Positions 33,752 to 42,220 of a stretch of 64,000 bases of DNA are shown one piece after another; position 1 is the stretch's first letter; each line of letters begins with the position of its first letter. The stretch lies in the NCBI GenBank assembly GCA_035279665.1, contig DATEHI010000031.1, positions 1 through 64,000 on the forward strand, given 5' to 3'. The position numbers and the translations under genes are program-made. Origin of the DNA: CF-13 sp035279665 (GTDB taxonomy: Bacteria; Chloroflexota; Dormibacteria; CF-121). Below the pieces are notes generated by a model. It was not told the DNA's origin and made no database searches. It worked only from the letters and a program-made list of their open reading frames with translations.

Positions 33752-34764
33752 ACGCGGCGGGGGGCGGCGACCAGACGGACGATGCCCCGTCGACCGTGCT
33801 GGTGGCCGACGACGACACCGACAGCGAGCGTGACCTGCGCATTCACCTCGAGGCGGCCGGACATCACGTGATTACCGCCAGGGACGGCGCAGCCGCCTTG
33901 CGCATGCTCTCGGCGCAGCCGGTGGATCTCGTGCTCTGCCAGGCGGTACTGCCCGACATGGATGGGATCGAGGTCTGCCGGGCGATCAAGCATGCACCCG
34001 CAACACGCGAGATCCCGGTGGTGCTGTTGATCGCGGCGGTCGACGAGGCGCTGCGACAGCGCGCGGTCGATGCGGGGGCGGATGACGTCGCGGTCATGCC
34101 TGTGGCGCGCGACACGTTGCTGACGCTGGTGCGCGCGCAGCGTTGCATCACCCGGTTGAAGAGCCAGATCAATGAGCTCGAAGGGATCGTTGTCACGCTG
34201 GCGCGCGCGGTTGAGGATCGCGATCACAGTAGCGCCGGTCTTGCCGAGAAGGTCGCCCATTGGGCAATGCAACTGGGCAGCGCAATCGGGCTGCCAGACG
34301 ACCAGCTCACCTACCTCTACAAAGCGGCCTTGCTGCACGACGTCGGCACCTTGAGCGTTCCGGTTGGCGTCCTCTCCAAAGAGGGTCGGCTCGATCCTGG
34401 AGAGTTCAGCCAGGTGAAACGTCACCCCGTCGTCGGCGAAGAGATCCTGGCGCCGTTGCCTCGCGCCGACCAGCTCCTGCCGGCCGTTCGCCACCACCAC
34501 GAGCGGGTTGACGGCTCCGGCTATCCAGACGGACTCGGGGGCGATCAAATTCCCCTCTTCGCGCGGATCATCGCGATCGCCGACGCGTTCGTGGCAATGA
34601 CCAGCGACCGTCCCTACCGGCGGCACCGCACGAAAGAAGAGGCGATCCACACACTCGAGCAGGGTGCCGGTAAGCAGTGGGATGCCGCCCTGGTCGATCG
34701 ATTCCTGGAGCTCGTCGAGGCAACGGGCGCCGACGCCATCAGCAGGGCACGTTCGGCCGGTTAG
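33748..34764 (+). CDS. pseudo-receiver / HD-GYP domain protein
   Basis: 338 residues. Residues 15-135 form a CheY-like receiver with the acidic pocket ADDD, but the phospho-acceptor Asp is Gln (LVLCQAVLPDMDG) and the conserved Lys-Pro is Met-Pro (VAVMPVA), so phosphorylation is unlikely. A short coiled coil leads to an HD-GYP domain: LLHDVGTLSVP, VKRHPVVGEEIL, HHHERVDGSGYPDGL, IADAFVAMTSDRPYR. HD-GYP enzymes hydrolyse c-di-GMP; here the HDxGK Lys is Thr and the GHS His is Leu, so activity may be altered. Coupled to the XRE-TPR gene. Confidence 0.9.
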   Translation: MNAAGGGDQTDDAPSTVLVADDDTDSERDLRIHLEAAGHHVITARDGAAALRMLSAQPVDLVLCQAVLPDMDGIEVCRAIKHAPATREIPVVLLIAAVDEALRQRAVDAGADDVAVMPVARDTLLTLVRAQRCITRLKSQINELEGIVVTLARAVEDRDHSSAGLAEKVAHWAMQLGSAIGLPDDQLTYLYKAALLHDVGTLSVPVGVLSKEGRLDPGEFSQVKRHPVVGEEILAPLPRADQLLPAVRHHHERVDGSGYPDGLGGDQIPLFARIIAIADAFVAMTSDRPYRRHRTKEEAIHTLEQGAGKQWDAALVDRFLELVEATGADAISRARSAG

Positions 34765-34851
34765 TCTAACAACTTCTCAGCGTCTTCTCATCCCGCTCAG
34801 AGTCCGCGCTCATGCAGCTGCGCGATGCTGGATGCAGCAACGGAACTGGAG

Positions 34852-34992
34852 ATGAGCACCCTGCATTCGTTTCTCGACAATCTGACGGCGGCGGGCAGTC
34901 TCTACGGCTGGCGCGTCGATGCCATGGTCCTGGGCGGTCTGCTCTGGGCGCTGGCCACCGGCTACGGACAGGTCCGGACCACCATCGCCTAA
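34852..34992 (+). CDS. possible 46-aa protein
   Basis: ATG 34852 to TAA 34990-34992 encodes MSTLHSFLDNLTAAG, a short hydrophobic segment (DAMVLGGLLWALATG) and a YGQVRTTIA tail. It fills the gap after the HD-GYP gene and its stop just overlaps the end of the convergent MocA-like gene. No clear promoter or ribosome binding site, so it is uncertain. Confidence 0.3.
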   Translation: MSTLHSFLDNLTAAGSLYGWRVDAMVLGGLLWALATGYGQVRTTIA

Positions 34993-35585
34993 GAGGGCCA
35001 GTCTTCGGGGCGATCGACATCATCGCCGAGCCCGGCAGCGAAATTGACCTCGATGACCGCATCCGGGTGGGCCGCGATCACGCCCCGACCACCCCGATCA
35101 CCCCCGAGCGCCAGCAGCTCGGCGAAGAATTGACGATCGAACACCGGTGGGTTTCCCCGGTGGTCGCCCCACCGAGGGACGACGATCCCACCCGGGGAGA
35201 ACGCCCTGACGAGTTCCTCGATGGCCTGCGCGGTGAGATAAGGCTGGTCCCCGACGCCGATGAGGGCGGCGTCCGTCGTTTCTGGGAGCGCACGCAGGCC
35301 GATGGCGATCGAGCTGCTGATGCCCCTTTCGGGATGGGCATTCTCGACCATGGTCAGCGCAAGGCCGGCAAGGGCCTCGATCAGGCGAAGGTCCGGCGAG
35401 ACAACGGCAACGAGCGGCCGCAGGCCTGCCTCCAGGAAGGTGCGAGCGGTCCTCCGCACGAGTGGCTCCCCACGCCACGATTCGAGCAGCTTCTGGCGTC
35501 CGAACCGCGTCGACTGCCCGGCGGCGAGCAGAACGCCCGCGATCAGACGGCTGGGGTCGCGGCCTTGAGCTCCTGGTCGACGCAA
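34989..35585 (-). CDS. MobA/MocA-like nucleotidyltransferase
   Basis: 198 residues. The NTP-transfer signature VLLAAGQSTRFGRQKLL is at residues 18-34, and GVGDQPYLT and WGDHRGNPPVFDR are typical of molybdenum cofactor cytidylyl- or guanylyltransferases. It would attach a nucleotide to the molybdenum cofactor. It overlaps the coxG gene by 43 bp and is co-transcribed with it, as in CO dehydrogenase/xanthine dehydrogenase accessory clusters, but the catalytic subunits are not in the window. Confidence 0.85.
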   Translation of the reverse strand: MRRPGAQGRDPSRLIAGVLLAAGQSTRFGRQKLLESWRGEPLVRRTARTFLEAGLRPLVAVVSPDLRLIEALAGLALTMVENAHPERGISSSIAIGLRALPETTDAALIGVGDQPYLTAQAIEELVRAFSPGGIVVPRWGDHRGNPPVFDRQFFAELLALGGDRGGRGVIAAHPDAVIEVNFAAGLGDDVDRPEDWPS

Positions 35586-36007
35586 TTGGCGAACCGTTGG
35601 GCCATCCGTTGTGCGACCTCTTGCATGATGCCGGTGCGCCCGAACTGGGCTACCACGCCGCTCACCGCCAGGTCGGTGGTCATCATGACGCTCGTCCCCG
35701 TCGCACTCGGCTGGAGCTGGGCCGTCATGGTGGCGGAGGCGCCGCCTCGGCCACGCGTTTCGGCGCCCTCGGCCTTGATATGCACCGTGTGCGTCGCCTC
35801 GTCCATGCTGTCGATCGTGATCCGGCCCTTATAGGAGACGCCGATCGGCCCGAGTTTCACCTCGACCTTGCCGCCGTACGTTTTGTCGTCGATCACCTCC
35901 GTGAGGGACGCGCCCGGGACACAGTGGGCGATCTTCGGCACGTCGAGAAGGTATGCCCACGCCGCCTCGATGGGGGCGCCGATCTCGAAACGAGTCGTGA
36001 TGACCAT
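35543..36007 (-). CDS. coxG: CoxG-like SRPBCC protein (carbon monoxide dehydrogenase subunit G family)
   Basis: 154 residues. ITTRFEIGAPIEAAWAYLLD, CVPGASLTEVIDDKTYGGKV and LGPIGVSYKGRITIDSMDE are the hallmarks of the CoxG/SRPBCC family, involved in recruiting or maturing molybdenum hydroxylases at the membrane. ATG 36007 is preceded by TAATGT at 6 nt. No coxL, coxM or coxS is nearby. Confidence 0.9.
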   Translation of the reverse strand: MVITTRFEIGAPIEAAWAYLLDVPKIAHCVPGASLTEVIDDKTYGGKVEVKLGPIGVSYKGRITIDSMDEATHTVHIKAEGAETRGRGGASATMTAQLQPSATGTSVMMTTDLAVSGVVAQFGRTGIMQEVAQRMAQRFANCVDQELKAATPAV

Positions 36008-36013
36008 CTCGAT

Positions 36014-36019
36014 ACATTA
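36014..36019 (-). promoter_or_regulatory. -10 box of coxG (leaderless)
   Basis: TAATGT on the minus strand, 6 nt before ATG 36007, no Shine-Dalgarno. Confidence 0.45.
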
Positions 36020-36023
36020 GACG

Positions 36024-36062
36024 AACAAACAAATGGCCGGCAACCTGACACGGTGGCCGGCC
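36024..36062 (-). terminator. terminator of the DUF3048 gene
   Basis: Minus strand: GGCCGGC (36062-36056) and GCCGGCC (36041-36035) form a perfect 7-bp stem with a 14-nt loop, followed by a T-rich stretch (ATTTGTTTGTT). It lies 29 nt past the DUF3048 stop and just before the coxG promoter. Confidence 0.6.
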
Positions 36063-36090
36063 TTCGAGCGCCTGTTGTTGCGAGTGTACG

Positions 36091-37062
36091 TCAGGACGCC
36101 GTGACCGGTGTCCCGGGATCGACCAGATGGAACCAGGTCAATCCGGCCGGGAGGTGCATCACCTTGCCATCGGCGCCGACGATCTTGAGGGGCAGCTCGG
36201 GGTTCGACAGGTCCCAGGTGGCCGCGTAGTGATGGCCCCGGGTGAAGACATCAGCCGGACCGGTGCCCTGCAGGTCGAAGTCGACGGCCGGCACACCGTT
36301 GACGTCGGTGAAGCCGGCGTCGTGATGCGCGACCTGGAGCAGGATGACGTTTACGGGCTTGATCGGCTGCCCCGTGTCCTGGTCCGCGAGCGCGCCGAGC
36401 GCTGTGCCGTAGGCGTACGCGTTGTCCGCGGCCGAGTAGGTGTAGATGACGCGGTGGGAATTTGTCTGGTCGAAGACGATACGATTCGCGACCGCGGGGG
36501 CGGGGCTGGCGGCGGGCTCGCCCGCCGACGGCAGCAGGTAGGTGATGCGGGGGGCGTATTTACTCACTCCCTCGGCCAGGCGGCTGCCATCGGTATAGAG
36601 GTTGTGCGGCGCGCGCCGGCTGGGATCCCGGGCAAAATAGGCGCCGCCATCGCTGCCTTCCGTGAGCGCCGGGATGTGCTGGTCCTGGATCGCCTGCAGC
36701 ACTTTGATGTTTGCGCCAGAGAAAAACAGCGCGCCATGGTAGGCATGCCAGAGCCGGAGCGTCACCGGCCGGGCGCTGCGAACCGGTTCGATCTTCTGGC
36801 TCCCCGAGGGCGTGAAGTAAATCACCGTCATGCGCGTGATCCCGCCTTCCGCCAGGTATTCGTAGACGATGTTGGCCTGCTGTACCCCGGCCAGCGGGCG
36901 CGCCAGGATCGAATTCTCGATCTGCACCATGGCGGGTCCGGGACGGCTCGGGGTCGGCGTCGGGGTCGCCGGCGCGGCGCGCGAGCCGCAGGCGCTAAGG
37001 ACCAGCGCGAGTCCACACGCAAGCGTCGATCCGAGCCGGTTCAAATTGCTCAAGGAAGCCAT
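36091..37062 (-). CDS. DUF3048-family lipoprotein (YerB-like)
   Basis: 323 residues from ATG 37062. LACGLALVLSACG is a lipoprotein signal; after it comes a Thr/Pro linker (ATPTPTPSRPGP). The body fits DUF3048: MVQIENSILARPLAGVQQAN, IVYEYLAEGGITRMTVIYF, KIEPVRSARP, and the C-terminal RGHHYAATW with LPAGLTWFHLV. The family is extracytoplasmic and of unknown function. Starts at 37098 (ATG) or 37053 (TTG) are possible; TATACT lies directly before ATG 37062, which would favour TTG 37053. Confidence 0.85.
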   Translation of the reverse strand: MASLSNLNRLGSTLACGLALVLSACGSRAAPATPTPTPSRPGPAMVQIENSILARPLAGVQQANIVYEYLAEGGITRMTVIYFTPSGSQKIEPVRSARPVTLRLWHAYHGALFFSGANIKVLQAIQDQHIPALTEGSDGGAYFARDPSRRAPHNLYTDGSRLAEGVSKYAPRITYLLPSAGEPAASPAPAVANRIVFDQTNSHRVIYTYSAADNAYAYGTALGALADQDTGQPIKPVNVILLQVAHHDAGFTDVNGVPAVDFDLQGTGPADVFTRGHHYAATWDLSNPELPLKIVGADGKVMHLPAGLTWFHLVDPGTPVTAS

Positions 37063-37105
37063 CAGTATAAGGAAATGCGATAGTGTAGCCCGCGGCATTC
37101 TGTGG

Positions 37106-37111
37106 TAGTTT
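37106..37111 (+). promoter_or_regulatory. -10 box of the Bax-inhibitor-1 family gene (leaderless)
   Basis: TAGTTT ends 7 nt before ATG 37119. Confidence 0.4.
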
Positions 37112-37118
37112 CAAGGGA

Positions 37119-37778
37119 ATGTTGCCGCACGAAATGCTCCAGACCCAGACCCAGGTCGAGCGTTCACTGCTCAGCCGCGTGATGGGGTGGCTCGCCCTCT
37201 CGCTCGCCCTCACCACGGGCGGCGTCTACCTCTGGATCGCGGGCGCCGTGCCGCGGAACATTCCGTGGTTCCTCTACTTCATCATCGCCATCGGCTTGAT
37301 CTTTGGGATCCAGGCAGCGACGAACAGCAAGAACCAGAGCCTCGCGGTTGGCCTCTTCAGCGTCTTCTCGGTGGTCGAGGGCCTCTTCATCGCCCCCATC
37401 GTCTCCTACTATCTGCACGCCAACCCTGACGCGGTCGGCAGCGCGCTGCTTGGCACAGTCGGCATCTTCCTGGTCGCCGCCGCAGTCGTCTATTTGACCA
37501 GCATCAACATGGCTGCCTGGGGTCGGTACCTGTTGGGGGCCCTCCTGGTGGGCATCGTGATCAGCTTCGCGACGTTGATCTTCCATTTCCCGATCAGCCA
37601 GCTGGCGATCAGCCTCTTCCTCGGAGTGGTGTTCGTTGGGCTCACCTTCTTCGACTTCTGGCGGGTCAAGGCGGAGCGGGCGGGCGACAACAACGCGCTC
37701 CTGCTAGCGCTCAGCCTTTATCTCGACTTCATCAACCTCTTCCTCATCCTGCTCCGCATCTTCGGCCGCCGGGATTAA
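37119..37778 (+). CDS. Bax inhibitor-1 / YccA family membrane protein
   Basis: 219 residues with seven hydrophobic helices. Family features: an N-terminal soluble start (QTQTQVERSLLSRVMGWLAL), SVVEGLFIAPIVSYY and the C-terminal LYLDFINLFLILLRIFGRR. BI-1 homologues are pH-sensitive calcium-leak channels or modulators of membrane proteases; the bacterial role is not settled. Divergent from the DUF3048 lipoprotein. Confidence 0.9.
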   Translation: MLPHEMLQTQTQVERSLLSRVMGWLALSLALTTGGVYLWIAGAVPRNIPWFLYFIIAIGLIFGIQAATNSKNQSLAVGLFSVFSVVEGLFIAPIVSYYLHANPDAVGSALLGTVGIFLVAAAVVYLTSINMAAWGRYLLGALLVGIVISFATLIFHFPISQLAISLFLGVVFVGLTFFDFWRVKAERAGDNNALLLALSLYLDFINLFLILLRIFGRRD

Positions 37779-37809
37779 TTCGCCCGGCTAAGCCTTTCCT
37801 TCAGCAGGG

Positions 37810-38055
37810 TCAGGCCGCAATACCGATCTTGCGGAGCGCGGGGCTCAGCTCGCGCAGATTGCGTGTGCGCCGCTCCCGCCAGTCGAGGATGAGGTCAGCG
37901 AAGGCTGACTTGGACAGCCGCTCCCGGCGAACGGCGTTGGTCTTGGGGTCTGTGATCTCCAACTCGACCCAGACCACGCCGGCTGAGACGAGGCGCGCGG
38001 GGTAGTCGTTCTCTTCGATCAACCGAATCAGCTCTAGCTCTCCAAGCATCTCCAT
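37810..38055 (-). CDS. 81-aa protein of unknown function
   Basis: ATG 38055 is preceded by AGGGG at 4 nt. The product is charged, with a predicted beta segment (ARLVSAGVVWVELEITDPKT) and a basic helical end (DLILDWRERRTRNLRELSPA). No membrane segment or known motif. It stands alone between convergent and divergent neighbours. Confidence 0.55.
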   Translation of the reverse strand: MEMLGELELIRLIEENDYPARLVSAGVVWVELEITDPKTNAVRRERLSKSAFADLILDWRERRTRNLRELSPALRKIGIAA

Positions 38056-38169
38056 GCACCCCTGAAGAAAACACGTTGCCGACGGCTCTTATTCGTTCTC
38101 AACGGGGAGATTCCGGAAAACCGTCACTCTTTCCCGTCCCGCTGGGGCCGAGATCGGGGAAGTGCCCGG

Positions 38170-38175
38170 TAAACT
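38170..38175 (+). promoter_or_regulatory. -10 box of the PHP gene (leaderless)
   Basis: TAAACT ends 6 nt before GTG 38182, no Shine-Dalgarno; identical hexamer and spacing to the phasin-like gene. Confidence 0.5.
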
Positions 38176-38181
38176 GAGCCC

Positions 38182-39015
38182 GTGCTGGCCGACCTCCACA
38201 TGCATTCGACCGTGAGTGACGGCTGGCGCGACCCGGACGAGGTCGCCAATCTGGCCGCCGACCGTGGGGTTCGGGTGATGGCGCTGACCGACCATGACAC
38301 CTTCCTGGGGGTGAGCCGAGCCCGGGCCATCGCCCACGGTCGCGGCCTGGGCTACGTACCCGCCCTCGAGGTCACGACCTATCCGCCCAACCAGTTCCGC
38401 CACATCCTCGGGCACGGGGTCGACTTGAATCATCCCGCGCTCGTCGCGCTCCTCGAACGGACCCAGGGCGTGTTCCGCAAGCAGACCAACGCCTGGATCC
38501 GGATCCTGCAGGAGCAAGGGATGGGGCGCGACCTCGGCCTCGACGCCTTCGCCTACAAACCCACGGTGATGCCCGGTGCCGTCCTCAAAGTCGTTCTTCA
38601 GCACGGGTTGATGACCGAGAGAGAGGCCTGGGACAGCGTGCGCAAGGCCGTCGATTTCATGCCGGCCGATTTCTATACGCCGATCCCATCACCGCAAGAG
38701 GCGATCGACGCCATTCACGGGGCCGGCGGCCTGGCGGTCCATGCGCATCCAGGGGTGGTCCCCGATCAGGACTTGATGAAGGAGGTCTTGCCCATGCTCG
38801 ATGGCCTGGAGGTCTACACCCGCCGGCACAAGCCGGAGCAGATCCCCATTTACGAAGAGCTGGCCCGCCAGCATGGGCTGCTCATGACCGTCGGGAGCGA
38901 TTACCACGGCTTCAACGGCGACGACTACGAGGCTCCCAAGAAAATCATCGATATCCGTTACCTCGACCGGCTCGGGGCTCGGGTGCAGTGGCCGCTTCTC
39001 AAGAAGGCCGGATGA
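38182..39015 (+). CDS. PHP-domain phosphoesterase
   Basis: 277 residues, GTG start. Metal motifs of the PHP domain: ADLHMHSTVSDG, ALTDHDTFLG, VHAHPGVVPD and GSDYHGF. Relatives include nucleoside 3',5'-bisphosphate phosphatase and the 5'-3' exoribonuclease RNase AM. The insert between the second and third motif is typical of that group. The substrate is not decided by sequence. The next gene starts inside its stop (ATGA). Confidence 0.88.
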   Translation: MLADLHMHSTVSDGWRDPDEVANLAADRGVRVMALTDHDTFLGVSRARAIAHGRGLGYVPALEVTTYPPNQFRHILGHGVDLNHPALVALLERTQGVFRKQTNAWIRILQEQGMGRDLGLDAFAYKPTVMPGAVLKVVLQHGLMTEREAWDSVRKAVDFMPADFYTPIPSPQEAIDAIHGAGGLAVHAHPGVVPDQDLMKEVLPMLDGLEVYTRRHKPEQIPIYEELARQHGLLMTVGSDYHGFNGDDYEAPKKIIDIRYLDRLGARVQWPLLKKAG

Positions 39016-39737
39016 GCCCGACGCTCGTGAATCCCGCGGTCGCCGAAGCGCGCGCGGCATTGCTGGAGCTGGCCGGCCGCGAATCGACCTCTGTCGCCGC
39101 AGCGATCGAAGCGCTACCCTCGATTCCCGCCTTCCAGGTGATGGCGACCGCCTCGCAGGCGGCGCGCCCGCAGTGGGCCGGATTGGTCGACGACCTTTTC
39201 GAGCGACCCCTTTTGAAGCAGGCGAAAGCCGGCCTGCGGAATGCGTTGATGTCGACGCTGACCGGCGACACGCTCTATCGCAACGTGTTCTTTTCCTTCG
39301 CCGATGCGGTGATCCTCTGGCACTACGGCTACACCCAGGAGCGCACCGGCAGTGCCCGGCTCGATGCGGCCTACGGCGCGATGCGGCGCCTGCTGGCCGG
39401 CGCTGAAGACTTCATAGACACCCCGCCGCCGGCCGAGCCGGACGTCGCCTATTTCCACCGGCTGCGTCGCATCAAGCTCACCCGTGACAATGCCTACCCG
39501 ATGCTGCGTCGGGCGGGCCGCCTGCTCGGCACCGTGGAAGCCGAGGTCACGCAAGAACGGCTGCACGCGGTTCGCGGCAGCATCCTGACGAGCTACATAA
39601 CCTTCAGCGCGCAGGTGATCGCCATGGCACGCGCGTTGCGGGCCGAGCGCGACGCGATCGACCGTGGCGACGTGCTCAACGGATTGCGGGCGATCACGAC
39701 TCTGCTGCGGACTCCCCCGGGCGCGTTGCCGGCCTGA
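39012..39737 (+). CDS. protein of unknown function coupled to the PHP gene
   Basis: 241 residues from ATG 39012, overlapping the PHP stop. Mostly helical; features are DTLYRNVFFSFADAVILWHYG, then TGSARLDAAYGAMRRLL, YFHRLRRIKLTRDNAYPML and SILTSYITFSAQVIAMARAL. No metal-binding or catalytic motif that I recognise. Its last 44 bases overlap the convergent MFS gene. Co-translation with the phosphoesterase suggests a partner role. Confidence 0.7.
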   Translation: MSPTLVNPAVAEARAALLELAGRESTSVAAAIEALPSIPAFQVMATASQAARPQWAGLVDDLFERPLLKQAKAGLRNALMSTLTGDTLYRNVFFSFADAVILWHYGYTQERTGSARLDAAYGAMRRLLAGAEDFIDTPPPAEPDVAYFHRLRRIKLTRDNAYPMLRRAGRLLGTVEAEVTQERLHAVRGSILTSYITFSAQVIAMARALRAERDAIDRGDVLNGLRAITTLLRTPPGALPA

Positions 39738-40836
39738 TCCGCATCGCCGGCAGGGTCGAGCCGAAGGCGAGCATGGCGAGCCCCCCGACCAGCATCGGCA
39801 GCAACGCAAACCGATACTCGCCGGTCCAGTCCCAGGCGAAGCCGCCGAGGGCCGGTCCGAAGAACGCGGCGCCGTAACCGACGGTGAACATCAAGCCGCT
39901 GGTGCGCGCGACCTCAGACGGTGAAAAGAGCGCCGGTAGGCCCAGATTGAGGATGAAAGCAAGGCTGGCGGCGGCGCCCGCAAGGCCGGCCCAGATCGGC
40001 GCGCTGGCGGCTGGCGCCAGCGCATAACCAACGACGCCCAGAAGGGACCCGACCCCGGCGAGGACATAGGGCCAGCGGCGTCCCAGCATCGTGTCGCCGC
40101 GAAACGCCAGCCACAAACTGACGGGCAGCTGCATCGCGTTCAGCGCGCCCAACGTCAACGGAATCAGCGAATGGGAATGGCGGGCGTCGAGCGTGTCGGG
40201 GACCCAGGTGTTCATCCCGAAGTAAACGAGGCTGGCCCCGCCCATCAACAACCCGACACGGATCATCCGCCCGCTCCGCAAGTCGGGAAGCCAGGCGCCG
40301 GCGGTCGCCACCGCCGCCTCCGATGCCGGGGTGACGATCAGCCAGAGCGCGAGCACGATGGCCGCCGGCACGGCCCACACCGCGAGCGCGACCTGCCAGC
40401 CAAAGGGCACCAGCAGGAACGGCAGCGTGATGCTGGCCGCGATCACCTCGCCAACCAGCAGGCCATTGGAGTAGATCGCGATCGCCCGTCCGATCCCCTT
40501 CGGGAACCAGGCCTGCGCCAGGCTCGGCATCGCTGGTTGCGCCACTGCGATCCCCAGCGCGAACACCACCGTAAGGGCGAAGAGCATGACGGCATTTGGG
40601 AAGGCGCCCCGTAGGGCGGCTCCGATCGCGACCAGGGCGAGCCCCACCGCAACGGCCCGGCGGGCGCCGACGCGGCTGACAAGGTAGGCGCCCGGGATCG
40701 CACCAAGCGCCATCAACAGCACCGGCAGTGAGGTCAAGAGCCCGCCGGCACTGTAGGAGAGCGAGAGCGCGTGGTGCAGGGCCGGCAGCGTCGGCGGCAC
40801 GCCGAGGATGACGGTGCGCAGATTGACACCAACCAA
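39694..40836 (-). CDS. MFS transporter, CynX/NimT-like
   Basis: 380 residues, eleven to twelve helices. VSRVGARRAVAVGLALVAIG is the motif-A region, and PTLPALHHALSLSYSAGGLL is characteristic of the CynX/NimT group (cyanate or 2-nitroimidazole transporters). TTG 40836 cuts into the first helix; the frame continues upstream (RPLRPVLTLVLLWLVGVNLR) to a stop at 40914-40912 with no ATG, GTG or TTG, only CTG 40851. The true start is therefore unresolved. It follows tldE at 46 nt. Confidence 0.85.
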   Translation of the reverse strand: MVGVNLRTVILGVPPTLPALHHALSLSYSAGGLLTSLPVLLMALGAIPGAYLVSRVGARRAVAVGLALVAIGAALRGAFPNAVMLFALTVVFALGIAVAQPAMPSLAQAWFPKGIGRAIAIYSNGLLVGEVIAASITLPFLLVPFGWQVALAVWAVPAAIVLALWLIVTPASEAAVATAGAWLPDLRSGRMIRVGLLMGGASLVYFGMNTWVPDTLDARHSHSLIPLTLGALNAMQLPVSLWLAFRGDTMLGRRWPYVLAGVGSLLGVVGYALAPAASAPIWAGLAGAAASLAFILNLGLPALFSPSEVARTSGLMFTVGYGAAFFGPALGGFAWDWTGEYRFALLPMLVGGLAMLAFGSTLPAMRIRPATRPGESAAES

Positions 40837-40882
40837 CCAGAGGAGGACCAGAGTGAGAACGGGCCTGAGCGGACGCGCGCGA

Positions 40883-42220
40883 CTAGAGACCGCCGACGGG
40901 TAGCTCCTCGATCAGCACCGTCGGACTGCCACAGAAACCGCCGGCGAACATGAAGCGAAGGTCGTCGGCGACGGCCGCCACCTTCTGCATCAGGGCGATG
41001 ACATTGCCCGCCACGGTCAGCTCCTTGACCGGCCGGGTCAAGTGGCCATTCTCAATCCAATGGCCGGTGAGTCCTAGCGAAAACTCCCCGGAAACGGGGT
41101 TGACCGTGTTCAAGCCGGTCAGCTGCGAGACATGCAGCCCGTTGCTGACGCGCGCCAGCAGCAGATCCCGCGAAAGATTGCCGGGCTTGAGCACCAGGTT
41201 CGAGACGCCAACCTCGGGCACGCTCTTGTAGGAGCGTACGGCGCTTCCAGTCGACTGGCTCCTGGTGCGCATCGCGGTGTACGTGTTGTGGAGATAGCCC
41301 TTGAGGACGCCCGCGGCGATCAGCTCGTTGCGGGCGGCCGGCACACCCTCGCCGTCGAACGGTCGGCTCGCCAGGCCTTCGGGAAGGCGCGGGTCGTCGG
41401 TGATGGTCACGATCTCCGCGGCTACCTGCTCGCCGACCTTCCCGGCCAGCAACGAGCGGCGCTTGATCACGGCATCGGCGCTGAAAGAGCTGGCGAGCAC
41501 ACCGAGGATCATCGCGGCGGCGTGCGGATGCAGTACGACCGGGACGCTCGCCGTAGGCACCGGACGGGCACCCAGCAGGCCGGCCGCGTTCTCCACCGCC
41601 TCCTTCACCACCCCGGTCAGATCCAGCTCCTCCATGTCGCGCCCATGCGTGAAGGCAAACCCGGATTGCATCTCGGTGTCCTGTTCGGCAATCGTCTCCA
41701 GCACGCCGTAAGCGACGGTTCGGTCGAACGATGCCTCGAGCCCGCGGCTGTTGTAGATATCGACCTGGCCGCTGCCGTCGCTGTAGATCGCATCGCTGAC
41801 CCGGCGGACGCGCGGATCGAGCGAGGTCGCGCGCCGCTCCATCTCGAGGGCGAAGTCGATCTTTCGTTGCGGGTCGACACCGAGGAGCGCCGGCGACGCG
41901 AGGCCACCCAACGGGTCGAAAGGCCGCGTATCCGGCAAGACATTGGCGTCGTCGGCGTGGTTGTAGCGTCCATTGAGAAGCGCCTCATCCACCAGGCTAT
42001 TGAGCGCAGCGGGTTCGAAGTCGGAGCTGTAGGAAAAGCCAACGCGATGTTCACGAAAGGTACGAAGCCCGATCCCACGGCTTTCCGCTGACACCAGGGA
42101 CTCGATCTCACCCTTGTAAACCCGGACGGTGAACTCCGTGCCGCGCGAGATGTAGAGCTCGGCGTCCTCCGCCCCCTGCGCTTTACAGCGTGCCAGCAGG
42201 CTTTCGCCGATCGGGTTCAC
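40883..42220 (-). CDS. tldE: TldE/PmbA metalloprotease-like subunit
   Basis: 445 residues, GTG start overlapping the tldD stop (GTGA). Family features: TEFTVRVYKGEIESLVSAES, then VLHPHAAAMILGVLASSFSAD, RPFDGEGVPAARNELIAAGV and GEFSLGLTGHWIENGHLT. It is the non-catalytic partner of TldD in a heterodimeric protease that trims modified peptides and degrades unfolded peptides. Partner gene directly upstream. Confidence 0.93.
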   Translation of the reverse strand: MNPIGESLLARCKAQGAEDAELYISRGTEFTVRVYKGEIESLVSAESRGIGLRTFREHRVGFSYSSDFEPAALNSLVDEALLNGRYNHADDANVLPDTRPFDPLGGLASPALLGVDPQRKIDFALEMERRATSLDPRVRRVSDAIYSDGSGQVDIYNSRGLEASFDRTVAYGVLETIAEQDTEMQSGFAFTHGRDMEELDLTGVVKEAVENAAGLLGARPVPTASVPVVLHPHAAAMILGVLASSFSADAVIKRRSLLAGKVGEQVAAEIVTITDDPRLPEGLASRPFDGEGVPAARNELIAAGVLKGYLHNTYTAMRTRSQSTGSAVRSYKSVPEVGVSNLVLKPGNLSRDLLLARVSNGLHVSQLTGLNTVNPVSGEFSLGLTGHWIENGHLTRPVKELTVAGNVIALMQKVAAVADDLRFMFAGGFCGSPTVLIEELPVGGL

